Of a DNA stretch of 64,000 bases, positions 35,365-57,474 are shown one piece after another. The DNA is taken from assembly GCF_032854445.1 (NCBI RefSeq), contig NC_088300.1, forward strand, positions 27,449,608-27,513,607, read 5' to 3'. This DNA comes from Liolophura sinensis. Lineage: Eukaryota > Mollusca > Polyplacophora > Chitonida > Chitonidae. Position numbers and translations under genes: made by a program. The notes beneath the pieces are model-generated. The model was not told the DNA's origin and ran no database searches. It saw only the letters and a program-made list of their open reading frames with translations. Numbering within the stretch: the first letter of the stretch is position 1; each line of letters begins with the position of its first letter.

Positions 35365-38300
35365 CAACAATATGAACAATACCAAGTTTATTGCCTGTCG
35401 GTATTTGTGAATAAATACACAAACAATATTTCAGCTTTATTCTATAAATAGCCAATCAGGCTTGGCGAGTCCTGAATGCTCCAGAACACTGAGCCAGGAA
35501 CTGCTGCACTATGCTGTATTACCAAGTGCCATAATACATGTATATACAAACAGGAGGTGAATTGATTATTTCAGCCAAATATTTGATCAGATTAACTGTA
35601 GTTCAGTCCTCTTTTAAACAAACTTCCGGTATTGTGGATACAATTTACACACACATTACAGCAGCCGAATAGGCCTGACATATTACCTTTTATATCAAGA
35701 ACTAGTTTATACTGGCATCATGGGATATTTTGGCAAATACAAAAACAAATTTGTATAATGTAGGGGAAAAAATACACTAATCTCTGGTAAACTGATGTGA
35801 AATGATCAAGAGAAGGATAGTAGTGAATAATCATTTCCATCCAAAGTTAAAATTCTTAAGACATTCTAATCATAGTTAAATGACACCAGTAAGCTTTGAT
35901 TTAATAGTATTTAGTAGGAAACGCATTCGTTGTCTATGCGGATACTTCAAATTACCATGATGTATGGAGTCTTCAATCATCTTTTAAGATAAATACATTT
36001 CCTCAGGTTGAATTAAAGAATATTGTAAATTTTCTCATGGTACAAAACAGAAGAGAAACCATAGCAAACTCAATGGGCGACAAAAATGGGCATGGAATTT
36101 GACATTTTGTACAAAAGATGGATATACATATATAGATAGATATATACAAGTACAACAAATAAGACTGCATCATGACAAGGTACATTTTACATAATGTATC
36201 TACATAAATTCCTCAACAATTCCCACCCTCTGGTTCAAAGATGCCATCAGGTAAACTGACAAGTGGGTGTAGTATTCCTCTATTCACTGACAAATGTCCT
36301 CCATTGCACTAGCTCCAGTCTACTACAGTATATCGGGTTGGTAGACCTCAGTATACACTTGATCCTGCATCAATCTTACAACATGTGACAGTACAACTCT
36401 GTAAAAATCCTCCACTTATCAAGTATACACCGTAAATGTTCATGATCCATACTACAGCTTGAAAGAAATGCTACTGCACAGTTCCAACACAGCTTGACTT
36501 TAATACAGAAGAGCTTCAAATCCAATTAGAGGGAGATAATCCTTCAAATATCTGACAACAACTAGCTCAACTGATCTGACAATTGTAGCTAAGGGAACAT
36601 GCACACTGATCATACAACATGAGCAACTGAGAGTACAACATACACAGCATGAGGGAAATTTACTTTCTCCTACACATCCCAGCGCTCCATTACAGGACTC
36701 CTTAGCAGCCAAGATTGATCTCACTACATCTTTACTGATCTGATGGACAACTCACAACATGGACAACCAGCTATATACCCATTAACCTGTATCTTCTCCT
36801 AGAAAGGGTTTCAATATTCAGATGGTTCAAATATATTCATTTCTTTCAAATGTATTTCATTGTTTCTACCAACTCATGTTTCATATTCCTTCCTCAAAAA
36901 CAGCACGTTAATACCCTGACAGCACAAGGACAGATTCCATACAGCCATGATTTGACACATTAAGCCATGTGGTTTAATAACTTATTTTTGGAATCAATAC
37001 TTTGACCACCTCAATTATGTTATTACAAGACAAACATGTCCAAATTTCTATTTCCTGTACCAAAAACTAAGCATTTTGAAACGGTTTTAAATTTGGGTCT
37101 GAAATGGCTTAGTGGAATCCCCGTCCACACACGAACATACCTGATAGCTGTTCAGCATCCATTTGACATCTACTCTTACTGTTAAAGAAAAATGCCAGTG
37201 GTTAGTCAGCAAATTTAGGACAGCAAGCAGTAGTTAGGTGAAGACTAATTCTGTGCTAATCCTAAATCAGCTTCATGCTCCAGGAGCTGGAGTTTCTAGC
37301 ATATCATTCACCGTTTGGATCCAGAATCAGATGGTGCAGAAGTTTCAGAACAGCAAAATACCACTCCCCGCAAACAGTTTGGATTATGGACCCACCCAGG
37401 AACTCAGCCTTGTCCTCATGTTCATGAGCAATGTCCCATGGCCCATAATGCATCTGCGCATTTTACAGCTTACAGTTAGCAAAAACTAAAGAGAACACTA
37501 GTTATCATGACTTCAGTGCAATCTTCATATAATTTTAGCATGGTACTCCAATTCATGCCACAGTAAAACTAATAATGCTTACACCTGTCCTCTATTTACA
37601 ATAAATGTATATTCTTCCATGATTCCAGCTCTGGTATTATTATTATTACGATGATGCTGTGTTACTAATACATAAGTACAACTATTTGTATCTCTATGAA
37701 AATTAATACTGTCTACAGTTTACAGTCCTTGCCCAATGTGGCTCTTTTGATGCTAAAACAAATCACTGTGTACCAGGGCATAATGATGGTAAGATCACAT
37801 TTTATATTAAGTCAGGCATAAACACATATATTTCTTTCATAAAAACAGACATGTATCCGATGTGAATATCTGCTAGGCATGACAGCAAAGAGGCATAGTT
37901 CAGATTGTATTCCACTGTGACCAAACAACACTAGCTGATACAAGAAGAAAGCAGAAGCTTAAGGTCATAGTTAGAGCATAAAATATTAGGTACAACAGAA
38001 TAATATCAGATACAGTATACAGTACAACCTGTTAGTTCATGATCAATGGCTGAAACAAAACCAGAACTGCTTGATACAAGCATTCAACCATATACATCAT
38101 ATACAGTGGTTTCATTTTCAGTACCATACACACAAAATATCGCTTTTAGTCCGAGTGTTCAAGTTTGGGCAGGTAAACCAAGGGAGATTACTATTTATCA
38201 TGGTACTCATAGCATAAAACTGTGAGGGATGGATTTCCAGAAATACAAAGTTTCCAGTGTAAACACCTGTTACTAGATGCACAGAAGTTAACACAAAATG

Positions 38301-38836
38301 ACCACTGACCGACTCTGGATACAACAATAATGCAAGCATTTGCCTCCAGCAACATTATATTAACTTTTGTGTAATAAACAAAAAAATGACATTGATCTGT
38401 AAAATGTGACAGTATTTAGTGAGAGTACATGGCCATATACAGGAAAGTGGTTTCATGATGTTAAAAATCTAAACATTTTTGTGAATTGTCCTGTCATGTG
38501 ACCAGACATGATGCAAAAAAACACGAACTGTTCACATGCTACATTTGTGACTGAATGGATTACTAATTAGATGAGTGAGTAAAGTTGTGGTTTTAACCCA
38601 GTACTGTTACAAATAGCTCCACACAAGAAAGGGTCTTCACCGTAATCCTGAGCAGTCCCAGAGGTTCATCCCACACATCCTCAGGGATTTCTCCACGCCT
38701 CGTGAACAACAGTCAGAACCCTGTCATGTATGCTGACTGCCGCTAATCATGTGGCCATGTCAATCACTGATATGTAAGCGTATGTAGATCAGAAAGTCCC
38801 TGGTGTACCACTACAGTAAGGTGTGAGCCACAGGTG
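35365..38836 (-). other. Probable 3' UTR of PACSIN
   Basis: About 3.4 kb following the TAG stop. It lacks the SINEs and arrays seen further left, and the last good poly(A) signal on the - strand is AATAAA at 35392-35387 (complement). A second TTTATT on the + strand near 35434 could serve as an alternative. The UTR end is inferred from signal and repeat content; a shorter UTR is possible. Confidence 0.45.
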
Positions 38837-47894
<9,058 letters not shown>

Positions 47895-48504
47895 TGTGAG
47901 ACCTCAGAACCGAAGTCTGGAAAACACAAAGGAATAATCTACATGAGCATGATGAATGACTTGTTTATTTATAACATATTTGTATAAGTTTGCAAAAACC
48001 TGTATATGAAATGAAATATATCAGTATTTCATCTAAACAAAGTGTAAATATGCAACCTTTTCACTTATGAAATAACCACTTTAAATCTAATTTATTCGCC
48101 ATCCAAAAAAATGAATATGGAACTGAAAGTAAATTCCATGAGTGGTCCAACTTCAGAGCTTGAAGGAAACTGTTTTTTAGTTAATATATACAGGAGAATA
48201 CTCTCAAAATATGACCAAAAAAAAAACACCATTTGTACATGCTAAAATGTTGAGGATTTAGGGCACAGCATGCATGCCATAAGATGATACAAATATATAT
48301 GGTTATGTGCAAGACACCATATTCTAGCACTATTGTGGCTAGAAGATACTCCATATAATTTTATGCAGAAAAGACACTGTAAAGGCCTCTGAATTAATCA
48401 TGTTCAAGGAAACACTTCTACTGTTTAGAATCAACTTGAATTTTCACCTTTCTCTTGAAAGGCATCTACCGCACAATGATCATTCTGTATTACATGTATG
48501 GGTC

Positions 48505-48670
48505 TTTTATTTATCTGATTGGGGTTTTGTGAAGGTATATTTCACTTATATGACAGATGTCAAGTTTATTTGTCAATACCTGTATTACTGCTCTTTGCCA
48601 TGTACCAGATACATGTAAAACTGATCAAAAAGTCCAATCAAAGTATCCTACAGCTATTAAATGTGATGAT
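48505..48670 (-). mobile_element. Family C SINE copy
   Basis: Starts TTTATTTATCTGATTGGGG, has ATATTTCACTTATATGACAG, CTGCTCTTTGCCATGTACCAG and ends GTATCCTACAGCTATTAAAT. It aligns over about 160 bp with 49484-49633. Confidence 0.65.
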
Positions 48671-49129
48671 CCTTCGCATTTGTTACTACATTTCTATTAT
48701 AAGGTTAGGAAAAATGTTTGACTCCTAACTTGCATGTAAAACAATCATCTTAAACAAAGCAATATTCAACTAACACATAGAACTGTCCAGAGTGAAGTTT
48801 GAATGCTACAATATAAATTTCTCACGAATGGTGAATGTTGCACACAGAATCGCATAACACTTATAGTCCCCTGGGGTATCTCTCCCTTCTCGCCATGCTC
48901 CCTCTATCCACCAATATTCATACATGTAGTTTTCAAACACCACTCTGGAATTTCCTCAATATATTTTTAGCTGGTGGTGATGAGTAAATACAACACAACA
49001 TGACATTTCTGATATATAAGCGTGATTGTGATGTGCTGAACTATCTGATGTCCTCCTTATTCTCAACATGATCCCTTAAACAGGAAATAAGCGTGCAGCT
49101 GCATTAGTCAACCTGTCACATCCTGGTGG

Positions 49130-49390
49130 CCACAGTGTGCTATTACACACATGTTCGTACATGATGTACTGACTACACCTTCTCTTTACACAACACACAC
49201 AGGTACACACAGCGCTATACATTACTCATAAATATACAAATGCAGAAGTCAGTCTGTTGTTCAGGTGTCACACTACATATTTAAATAACACTAATTTCAG
49301 AGTTACATAATTTTTATAACTCAATATTAACATCGGGAGTTAATAATGACTGGCTCCATTTTACCTACAAACTCTCTGTCACTAGAATAG
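49130..49390. repeat. Diverged direct repeat, copy 1
   Basis: Shares ordered blocks (CTGACTACA; TTACACAACACA-ACAGGTACA; CTGTTGTTCAGGTGTCACAC; ACAAACTCTCTGTCACTAGAATAGAT-like end) with copy 2 at about 49790-50020. Either an old segmental duplication or two members of an undescribed dispersed repeat. Confidence 0.55.
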
Positions 49391-49483
49391 ATACTGTATT
49401 TGCCCTTAAAATCTGCACGAAAAAGGCATTTTTAGAGGCAAATTACAGGTACATGTACAGTACCTTCTATGTGTTCTGTATAT

Positions 49484-49633
49484 CTGACTGAGTTTTCTGT
49501 CATAATCAGGTATATTTCACTTACATGATAGTTAAGTTTATGGGTAGATACTTGTACCACTGCCCTTTGCCATGTACAGGACAAACCACTAACCTAAAGC
49601 TGCCACCAGAGTATCCTACAGCTATTAAATATG
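49484..49633 (-). mobile_element. Family C SINE copy
   Basis: TATCTGACTGAGTTTTCTG, GTATATTTCACTTACATGAT, CCACTGCCCTTTGCCATGT and the same end (GTATCCTACAGCTATTAAAT) as 48505-48670. Confidence 0.65.
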
Positions 49634-49789
49634 CATTTTTAGAAGCAAATTAGAGGTACATGTACTCTACCTTCCCTACAACCTTTAAAGCTATATAAAA
49701 TGAATGGAACATCCAGAATTAGGCCAAAAAAAAATTAGTAATTTGGTCACGGATGAAATTTTAGGTCAAATGCATCTAGATGTGTATGT

Positions 49790-50020
49790 TACGCTGACTA
49801 CATATTCTCCTTACACAACACAGACAGGTACATATCAACACAAAGCCATACATTAACAGTAGGAGATGGCCTGTTGTTTCAGGTGTCACACCACATAACT
49901 ACACTCAAATGATAATTTAGTAATCTATACAATTCTTATATTTCAGAGATGTACAAGTTTAACTTGAGAGGATTCACTATTGATTGAGGCTATTCACTTA
50001 CAAACTATCACTAAAATAGA
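49790..50020. repeat. Diverged direct repeat, copy 2
   Basis: Partner of 49130-49390, same orientation, about 660 bp away. Confidence 0.55.
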
Positions 50021-53000
50021 TCCGTGGGCAAACACTTTTAGCCACTAGGACAGAAATATACACTAATTTACAATCAGCCTGACTCTCATTTGCCATTCAC
50101 AAGATTTGTCAGAGCCAGATAAAAAAAAAAAAACTCTGTGAAATCCGCATTGCAACAACACTAAACATAATTCAGCAAATAAGCTAATGCTAATCCAAGC
50201 AGTTCAGTAATGCAGCCACACTTTACTACTCACCCATGTACATATATGCAGTATCCGACATATGCACATAATTAATGATCATCACATATAGAAAGATACA
50301 TATTCAAGGTTAATAATATACAGATCTGATCAGGTGGCAGCTCTGTTGTTGTAGGATTTATTCAGAAAATTAAATTCGAACCCTGTGAGGAGGACCAATA
50401 TTTAATTGACTGACAACCTGCTTTTTACACACACACACATGGAGGGGGTCATCCTATATGTATATGTATCATTTACCTTTTATATGTCTTTTAAAGTATA
50501 TCAGCCCTACAGTAATCCTTGGAAATTGTAGCATTCTACAAAGTTAACACTAAAATGAATCTTACCACTATCTACCCTGTTTTTCAACCTTTACAACCGC
50601 CTCTGAAACCAATATTTTGAAATAATCAGACAGAACTAAAGGGTGTAGTGCCATTATTTGCATAGTTTTATGAAGTTTGCATATTTAATGACACAAACAA
50701 ATCATTTTTAGCATCATTTTCATAATAATTGTATGGATAACTTCCATTGAAAAAAAGTTCTTTATTGGTTGAAAATGTTGACGATTTACAGTGATACATA
50801 CTGTATGCACATTGTAGAGCAGTCTGTTCTCCAAACACAGGTGACCTGTGAGCATACAAAGCATTGTAGAACTGTAATGAGGCACTCTACCAGGCAATCA
50901 CTTCATGTCTTACAATGAAATTCACATTAATAAACATGGTAAAAGGGTAACGTTTAATCAAAGCCTGAGTGCTTCCTTGTAACTGACAGCATTTGCAAAA
51001 GTGCAGACACAAGCCCAGGTACAAATCATGCAAATTTCAAAAATACACTCCATGATCAAAAACTAGTACACCATGAAATTCTCCTAAAACAGCAACAACG
51101 TCTTCCCCTCGAATATCTGCTTGTCGCAGGTAAAAATCTACACCAAGTGGAGGTTCTGTGTGTAGCTTAATTGCATGATAAATCTTTTCTGTGGTGAGTG
51201 ATATATGTATAGTCTGAAAATGACTTTCATAAGCAGATTAGCAACTTCATAAACCAGAAGAGGCTAAGTGCAGTGTTCACTTGATCTACAGGTGATCATT
51301 AGTGTTTTGTATATATATAGGTGTACATGTATGTAAGCTCTGTCTTCCCTTCTCTGAACAGAGCAGCCAAATATCTGGCATGTCTGTAGCCATGTTACAT
51401 GTCTCCGGATGTATACCATTCATCCAAGTACAGATGTGTCATTCAATTGGCTGGGCAACATTCCAAGCAGCACACTCTGCAGGCAGTCCCATACCAGAGG
51501 TAATTAAATCTGCGGTGCTTAATCTGCCAGATAAATTCATTAACCGCCCTACCTACAGGTTGGGAGAAATAAACCATGGCAAAGGAAGCCTCAGTAATTA
51601 ATACTAATAAACACATTCACCATGTGTCCAAGGCCTGTTTGGCATTGGAAGGTTGACTATTACAATCTGAATGCTGGAATCACCATTAGACAATGATGTA
51701 AACATGTAAAACGGTATCAAACAGATGAGCAAACCAACATATTCTTTAATAGTATATGTACATATAAAGGGAACTTTGAAATGAAAATTACATGTGCTTG
51801 TGCAATTCATCATTCCATGATCATTATATGCATGACTGATCTAGTCAATGTGACATCAAACTTCCCACTATCCCACCACTATCCCACTATTATCCTATAC
51901 ACACTCCACTTGTAAAGGTTTCCTGAACTGCTCTGATGAATTCCAGTGCTTTCCAACTCCACACAATTAATGACTGACTTGTGGGTATTAAAAGTTAACT
52001 TTATATAAGCAAAGGTCCACAGGGTCAGAATACAACACATTCTCATTTCCTCTTCACTTCCTCTTTGCCTTTATAATAATATCCTCAAAGCACTTTATGA
52101 TATCCCTGCCTTTCAGTATCGAGTTGATGTTCGCCAACAACCAGATGCACACATACACACTGTTCACATCCTCCATTCTTCTTTATATACATGTACAGCA
52201 AACTTATTATTCTGCATGCTACATACAAGCTAACATCCCATGTTGTAGGGTAGGTTAAGTATGTGGGAATCATTCTTTAATACCCTTGTTATAAAGCAAA
52301 GCAGCAAAGATCTGGACACAGGAGGCGAACACCATTTACACAGACCTGTTATCATGTGACAGCCTCCGATCTAAGGCAAATACCTGAGAAATATCCCCAA
52401 AATGGCATACACTTCTGGACTGGTGACATGGTTTACCACCATTAGAGCCAGATGACTACAAATTGGAAAATTGTCCCCAGGAAGGAATCTTAGTGTCAAG
52501 AGACTGTGTTGTCTTGCACAGCACACAATAAAACAAGCATAAGGAAGGCAACAGGCCATACATCTAGATGGTGCAGTATACTGTTATACTAGTTATCAAG
52601 GAAGCAAATTTGTACTTCTTCTTGAAAGATAAATAATTGACCATGGTTGATCAAGCTCCACAAGCAAACATTATTTACAAAACAAATACAGGAGTTTGGA
52701 AGTGAATAACAAAACACAGTTCAAACAAAAGTTCAATCCTGCTCATCTAACAGTCAACTCTTATCCTAAGCAATAATCTTGACAAATTTCACTCTCTCAA
52801 ACCCATAACCCATGCACATAAAATATGTCTTTAATCTTTGTAGGCACACAAGAACAGACCTTCTAAATATTTTAAGAAATATCATTTTAGGATCAAGACA
52901 TGTAATACTTTAAGCCTGGATTAAAAAGTATCCAAGGCTATCTGGGAGGTCTTTAATTATCACAGGAGGTCAGAGAACAAATACTGCGATGACATTCCTA

Positions 53001-54089
53001 AAACAGCCCTTAATTGTCTCAGTTGAACATGTGCAGTCATGTGGCTAGGTTTAAAATAAAGACAAAATGTAGAGGACGTCATGACTTCCCCTGGCTTTAA
53101 ATCTGGCAACTTTACATTTCCAATGAATGCAGCAAACAGAGGTGTGTGTGTACACTGTATGTGGACTGCTCTCTTCTCTACATGTTGATGTACATCCAAC
53201 AAGCCTATCTGTATGTAATATAAACCTGGCCTACATTCTACACAAACAAGCAGGTTTATGCCTGCTACCTGGTCACATCTGAATGAAGCATTGTGTAGGT
53301 AGTAAAAAAAAAACTCAAAAAGAAAAAAAAACTGTTACACCTGCTAGAATGAGGGCTTGATTGTTAGGTATACAGAAAGGTAACAACATGACCATTTAAC
53401 AACATGACCATGTTTAGTTATCACTGCAGTAATGGCATTAGTCACTGGGACAATCCAATTTAAACACTTCATCCACCTGCAGACCACAATCATGATCAAA
53501 CATAATGGTAAGTGTAGGCCATTTGTCCATGTGACCTTGGGCTGTTTCCTGAGGTATTACTACACCAGATCTGGTCTGCCAGCCTAAATACCCTCAAGTC
53601 CTGAAATAATCTGGTCTGAGGGGAGGATCTAGGGAGGATTAGTTTTGCTTGGTTCTGTCAGGGAGAGACAACAGGACATAGATACAACTACAGTGAATTT
53701 ACAGACCGTGCAAAATTAAACACAAGTCCCTCATACACTGCTACATTTAAATGTTGATACTATAAAGACACATTCAAACCAGAAGTATGTCATAAAGAGG
53801 TATGACAATAAGCTGTTGATTCTACTTTGTTTGGTCATCCAAAGATGAATCTATGGTACACTGAGAATTATAATTAAAACTTTAATGACTGTATATGACC
53901 CCAAATTCCACCCAAAAAGTGCATTTTCAGAAGCAAACTAATGCTGAATGACATTACTTTTGGTGCTTAACCATACATTTTTTCAGTGGAACATCATCCT
54001 ACCTTCCAGACAGACCTCAAAACACCTTTCTAAGGCCAATAGAAATCTCAGAATCAGGAAATAGGAACAACTGTGTCTCGGAAATATTT

Positions 54090-54252
54090 ATTATTTATTT
54101 ATTTGATTGGTGTTTTATGCCGTACTCAAGAATGTTTCTCTTATACGACAGCGGCCAGCATCATGGTGGGGGGAAACTGGGCAGAGCCCAGGGGAAACCC
54201 CTGACCATCCGCAGGTTGCTGTCAGACCTTCCCACGTACGGCTGGCGAGGAA
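54090..54252 (-). mobile_element. V-SINE-like insertion in PACSIN intron
   Basis: Tail TTTATTTATTTGATTGGTG, then CGTACTCAAGAATGTTTCTC, GACAGCGGCCAGCATCATGG, CCATCCGCAGGTTGCTGTC and ACCTTCCCACGTACGGCTGG. 5' truncated before the tRNA head. No clear target-site duplication. Confidence 0.88.
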
Positions 54253-57200
54253 ATCACGGATGTAATTTGTAAGTACCTATGTACCATACATGTCTCAGCA
54301 ACATTCTGATAAAGACAAACTATCAACAATCATCTACTCACTCACAACAACAAAACATTTTTTACAATCATTTTTTAATGTACATGTACTCAAGAGCTGG
54401 CAATGGGCCATCTCCCACTATCCTGTTCTCTTTGGTCAGAGTGCACTATACATCCTTACACATGTCCACATGCACGTACATTTATGAGCAAAAATCACAT
54501 ATGTCAGTGGTTAAATGCCAATTAAGATTTTTGTTCTCTTTCCTGATCTTGTTTTTCATATCTGCTTTCTGAAGCCCTAAGGGCAAATTAGTACACTGGT
54601 CGATTACCATGAGTGTTTGCAGTAAAACAAATCATGTTACACTGTTAAATTAAACTTGTAACAAAGTATTAAACCGTGACATCCTCTTACTTGAGGGTGT
54701 CCTTTGATACATGCATGACCTTACATGGATACATTATCCTGCAATATATTGTTAAAGTCTAGTAATATGGCAGCTTAAAAAAAAAAGTTCACCCCAACAT
54801 GTGGTAAGTGTGTTCTATTAAAGGACAAAACATGCATGGTAGATTAGGGACTACTGTCTCAAGGGATAGGAGACATTTTTCTGCTGAGGACCTTGGTGGG
54901 CCATAGTGATTCAAATGAAAAGATACATAAAAAAGATAGGAGCTTAAAAGAGGACTGCCCTTGAGCTACTAACCATGGTTCAATTATGGACCTAATGAGC
55001 CAGGCTTTGCATTTACTACCTGCCCCTACAAGTTTACTCCTAACCATTCATAAACGTATGTCAACATCTCTGTACGATGGGACTGGCCAGCTAATAGATG
55101 AGCTAATAACAGCATACCTGAACAGGTGCAAAAAGTCATCCACCTGCCCACAGGTAACCAGAAACCTTCACATGAATGCAAATCATTCACAAACATAGAA
55201 TGTTACATAAAGGATAAAATCAAACATGAAGCTACCACCTCATCCTGAAATATCATTTTTGCCAAATGTTTTAGATAATCATGCACAATTACCTTGGATG
55301 CTTTGAAATGGGTCTCCTGTCAGATTGCTCAGCTCTCAAGAGTTTTTGCAGATGGCTTTTTGAGCCCAGAGTTATGCGAGAGTTTGCACAGCCACTTGGG
55401 CAGGCTGAGTGTAAATCAGGCCAGGTTATTTCTGCTCTATGAACATGAAGACCAAACAAGTGACACTGAGCAGACAGTACAGAGGCAGATTTGTCGTCCA
55501 GGTCAACTCCCCCTGACAAAAGGGACAAAACCCAGCTAATACCACAGCTCTGTGAGCCTGCATATCTGCCTAATTCAGGGAAGCTGAGAGGACAGCTTTT
55601 ATTCTGACCCCTAAAATTTAGGGGAACTTGTATGTGTACTGCAAAGGGCTTACATAGCAGTCATATCTACCAGTATGCAAAAATACTTCATTTTGTCTTA
55701 AAAATTCATGCATTTTTGTAGGTAAATAAGGGTCAGAAAATATTGTTTGGCACCAAAACTTACATTTTTCCACCAGGATATCATCGTACCTTATAAACAA
55801 ACCTGAACACACTTTTCTAACATCAACAAAACTGTTAGAATGAGACAACCTGAACTACAGTACTTTTACTTTAATAGCAGTCACATCTACATGTACGTAT
55901 ATCAGTATACAGAATATATTTCATAATGCACAGCATACATGTATGTGTATATAATTTCCACTAACTGGACATGTACTCACGAAGTCTTGCTATACAGAAA
56001 ATTTTTTTTTTATTTTTCTTTTCGACTTTGGATATCGGAGTGTTCAATTTCAATTTTTCTCCTATCTTCCTCTATCTCTCCTAAGCTAATCTCATCAGAG
56101 CAAGGTATGGTAGTAAATATGTCAACAATGATGATCCAATCTTTTTTGACATTATTTTTGACATTATTTTTAGCAAGCATGCATTTGACATGATTAATAA
56201 GGAGAACAATTAGTGTTGTAAAGGCCTACCTGATGAGGTAGTAATTAGGTCAGAGGTCCTGTGATCAGGAAGTGGTGGTCCCCCAGCCTGGGCACAAGGC
56301 TCTCCACAAACCCTAATTACACATTCCCGCCTGTTCCCATACAGCTTTTGGCAAGCAACATTTAAACATTGTGAATATACATGTCCCTTATGTTTGTTCA
56401 ACATGTCTCTCCTCTGGCCTAGGTAGGAAACAACATGCGAATACACATAATGTGTAACAGCATCAGGTACATGTAATTTTCATGCCATTAACATGCATGG
56501 CAATTACCTGACTACCTGTATGTAGGTTACTAACATGTATCACCTTGACTGTACATCAACTTTACTTGACGTGTACAGGAGAGCACAAATGTAAACACAT
56601 ATATACATGTACACATGTATATGGTACATGTTTTTACTGAATTATGCCTACCGAAATTTGTCCTAATAATTCGATTTATACACTACCTTTGAAAACAAGT
56701 CACAATCCAACAAGCTTGTAACATATGCCAAAACAACAGCTTTTTGTACATGTTCAAGCAGGCAAGTTCATTTAATAATCGTGTTACTGTGCTCTAAAAG
56801 ATATAGTAGGAGCCCTTTTGGATAATTGAGGAATAGTATGTTCAGTGCCCACATCTGCATGCACTATACTGTATGTACACAATACACAGTGTTCAAGGTG
56901 TGCACCTATCTGCAGTGCACACATTTCTCTTTATACTAAAGTGAATTACATATGCATGTTCTAATTATGCTTCACTTGATCTGCACAATGCTTCACACTC
57001 ACATGGATGCATGTAGAATCATTACAGGGTTCCTGTAACAGTCAGGAGCAAGTAGAGCATTAACTTTTTCCCCCATCTGCTCATAAAAATTTTTTATAGA
57101 ATAAACATTACTAATTAATACACACGTTATGTGTATGCAACAGATCCAAGCAAAATTACTGCAAGGTATACATGTTCTCACACAAGTTGATTACAAAATA

Positions 57201-57400
57201 AGAAAAAATACCACACCTGATCAGAAAAAGTGTAAGTAATAAACTAGTATTTTCTTCATAATAGGAAAAATTAACACAGACCCAACAGCATGTGCACTGT
57301 GTATACTATGTACACTGTACTTAAATAAAGGTGAACTTACTACCATCATGAAAGAGATAAACTTTGTGATACCTGAGATAATTTAAACAGTTTGACTTAC

Positions 57401-57474
57401 CTGTAACTATAAGGTAGAGGACCACACCCACCTGAGTGCTGATCTCGCAAGGTATTTTCAGGTCAGTCAGAGAT
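57401..57474 (-). other. PACSIN: Possible untranslated 5' exon of PACSIN
   Basis: A 74-nt block with a good acceptor (TTGATTTTCCAG) and a near-consensus donor (TTACAG/GTAAGTC) on the - strand, lying in the large first intron. It has no ATG, so it would only extend the 5' UTR. Splice-site appearance is the only evidence; an internal CAG/GTGGGT could be an alternative donor. Confidence 0.4.

Larger units (their letters stand above)
47917..57400 (-). other. PACSIN: PACSIN large first intron, inner part
   Basis: Between the first coding exon and the possible untranslated exon at 57.4 kb. It holds family C SINEs (48.5, 49.5 kb), a diverged direct duplication (about 49130-49390 and 49790-50020), a V-SINE-like element (54090-54250) and a second dispersed pair (about 53955-54060 and 55735-55845). 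No coding exon was recognised in it; a weak acceptor/donor pair at 56230-56287 is not called. Confidence 0.5.

Noticed and set aside
36003-38339. Short open frames in the region after the PACSIN stop
   Set aside because: They sit in the presumed 3' UTR, are under 85 codons and lack domains.
56230-56287. Possible untranslated exon on the - strand (CCCAG acceptor, CAG/GTAGGCC donor)
   Set aside because: The acceptor lacks a pyrimidine tract and the block has no other support; weaker than the candidate at 57401-57474.
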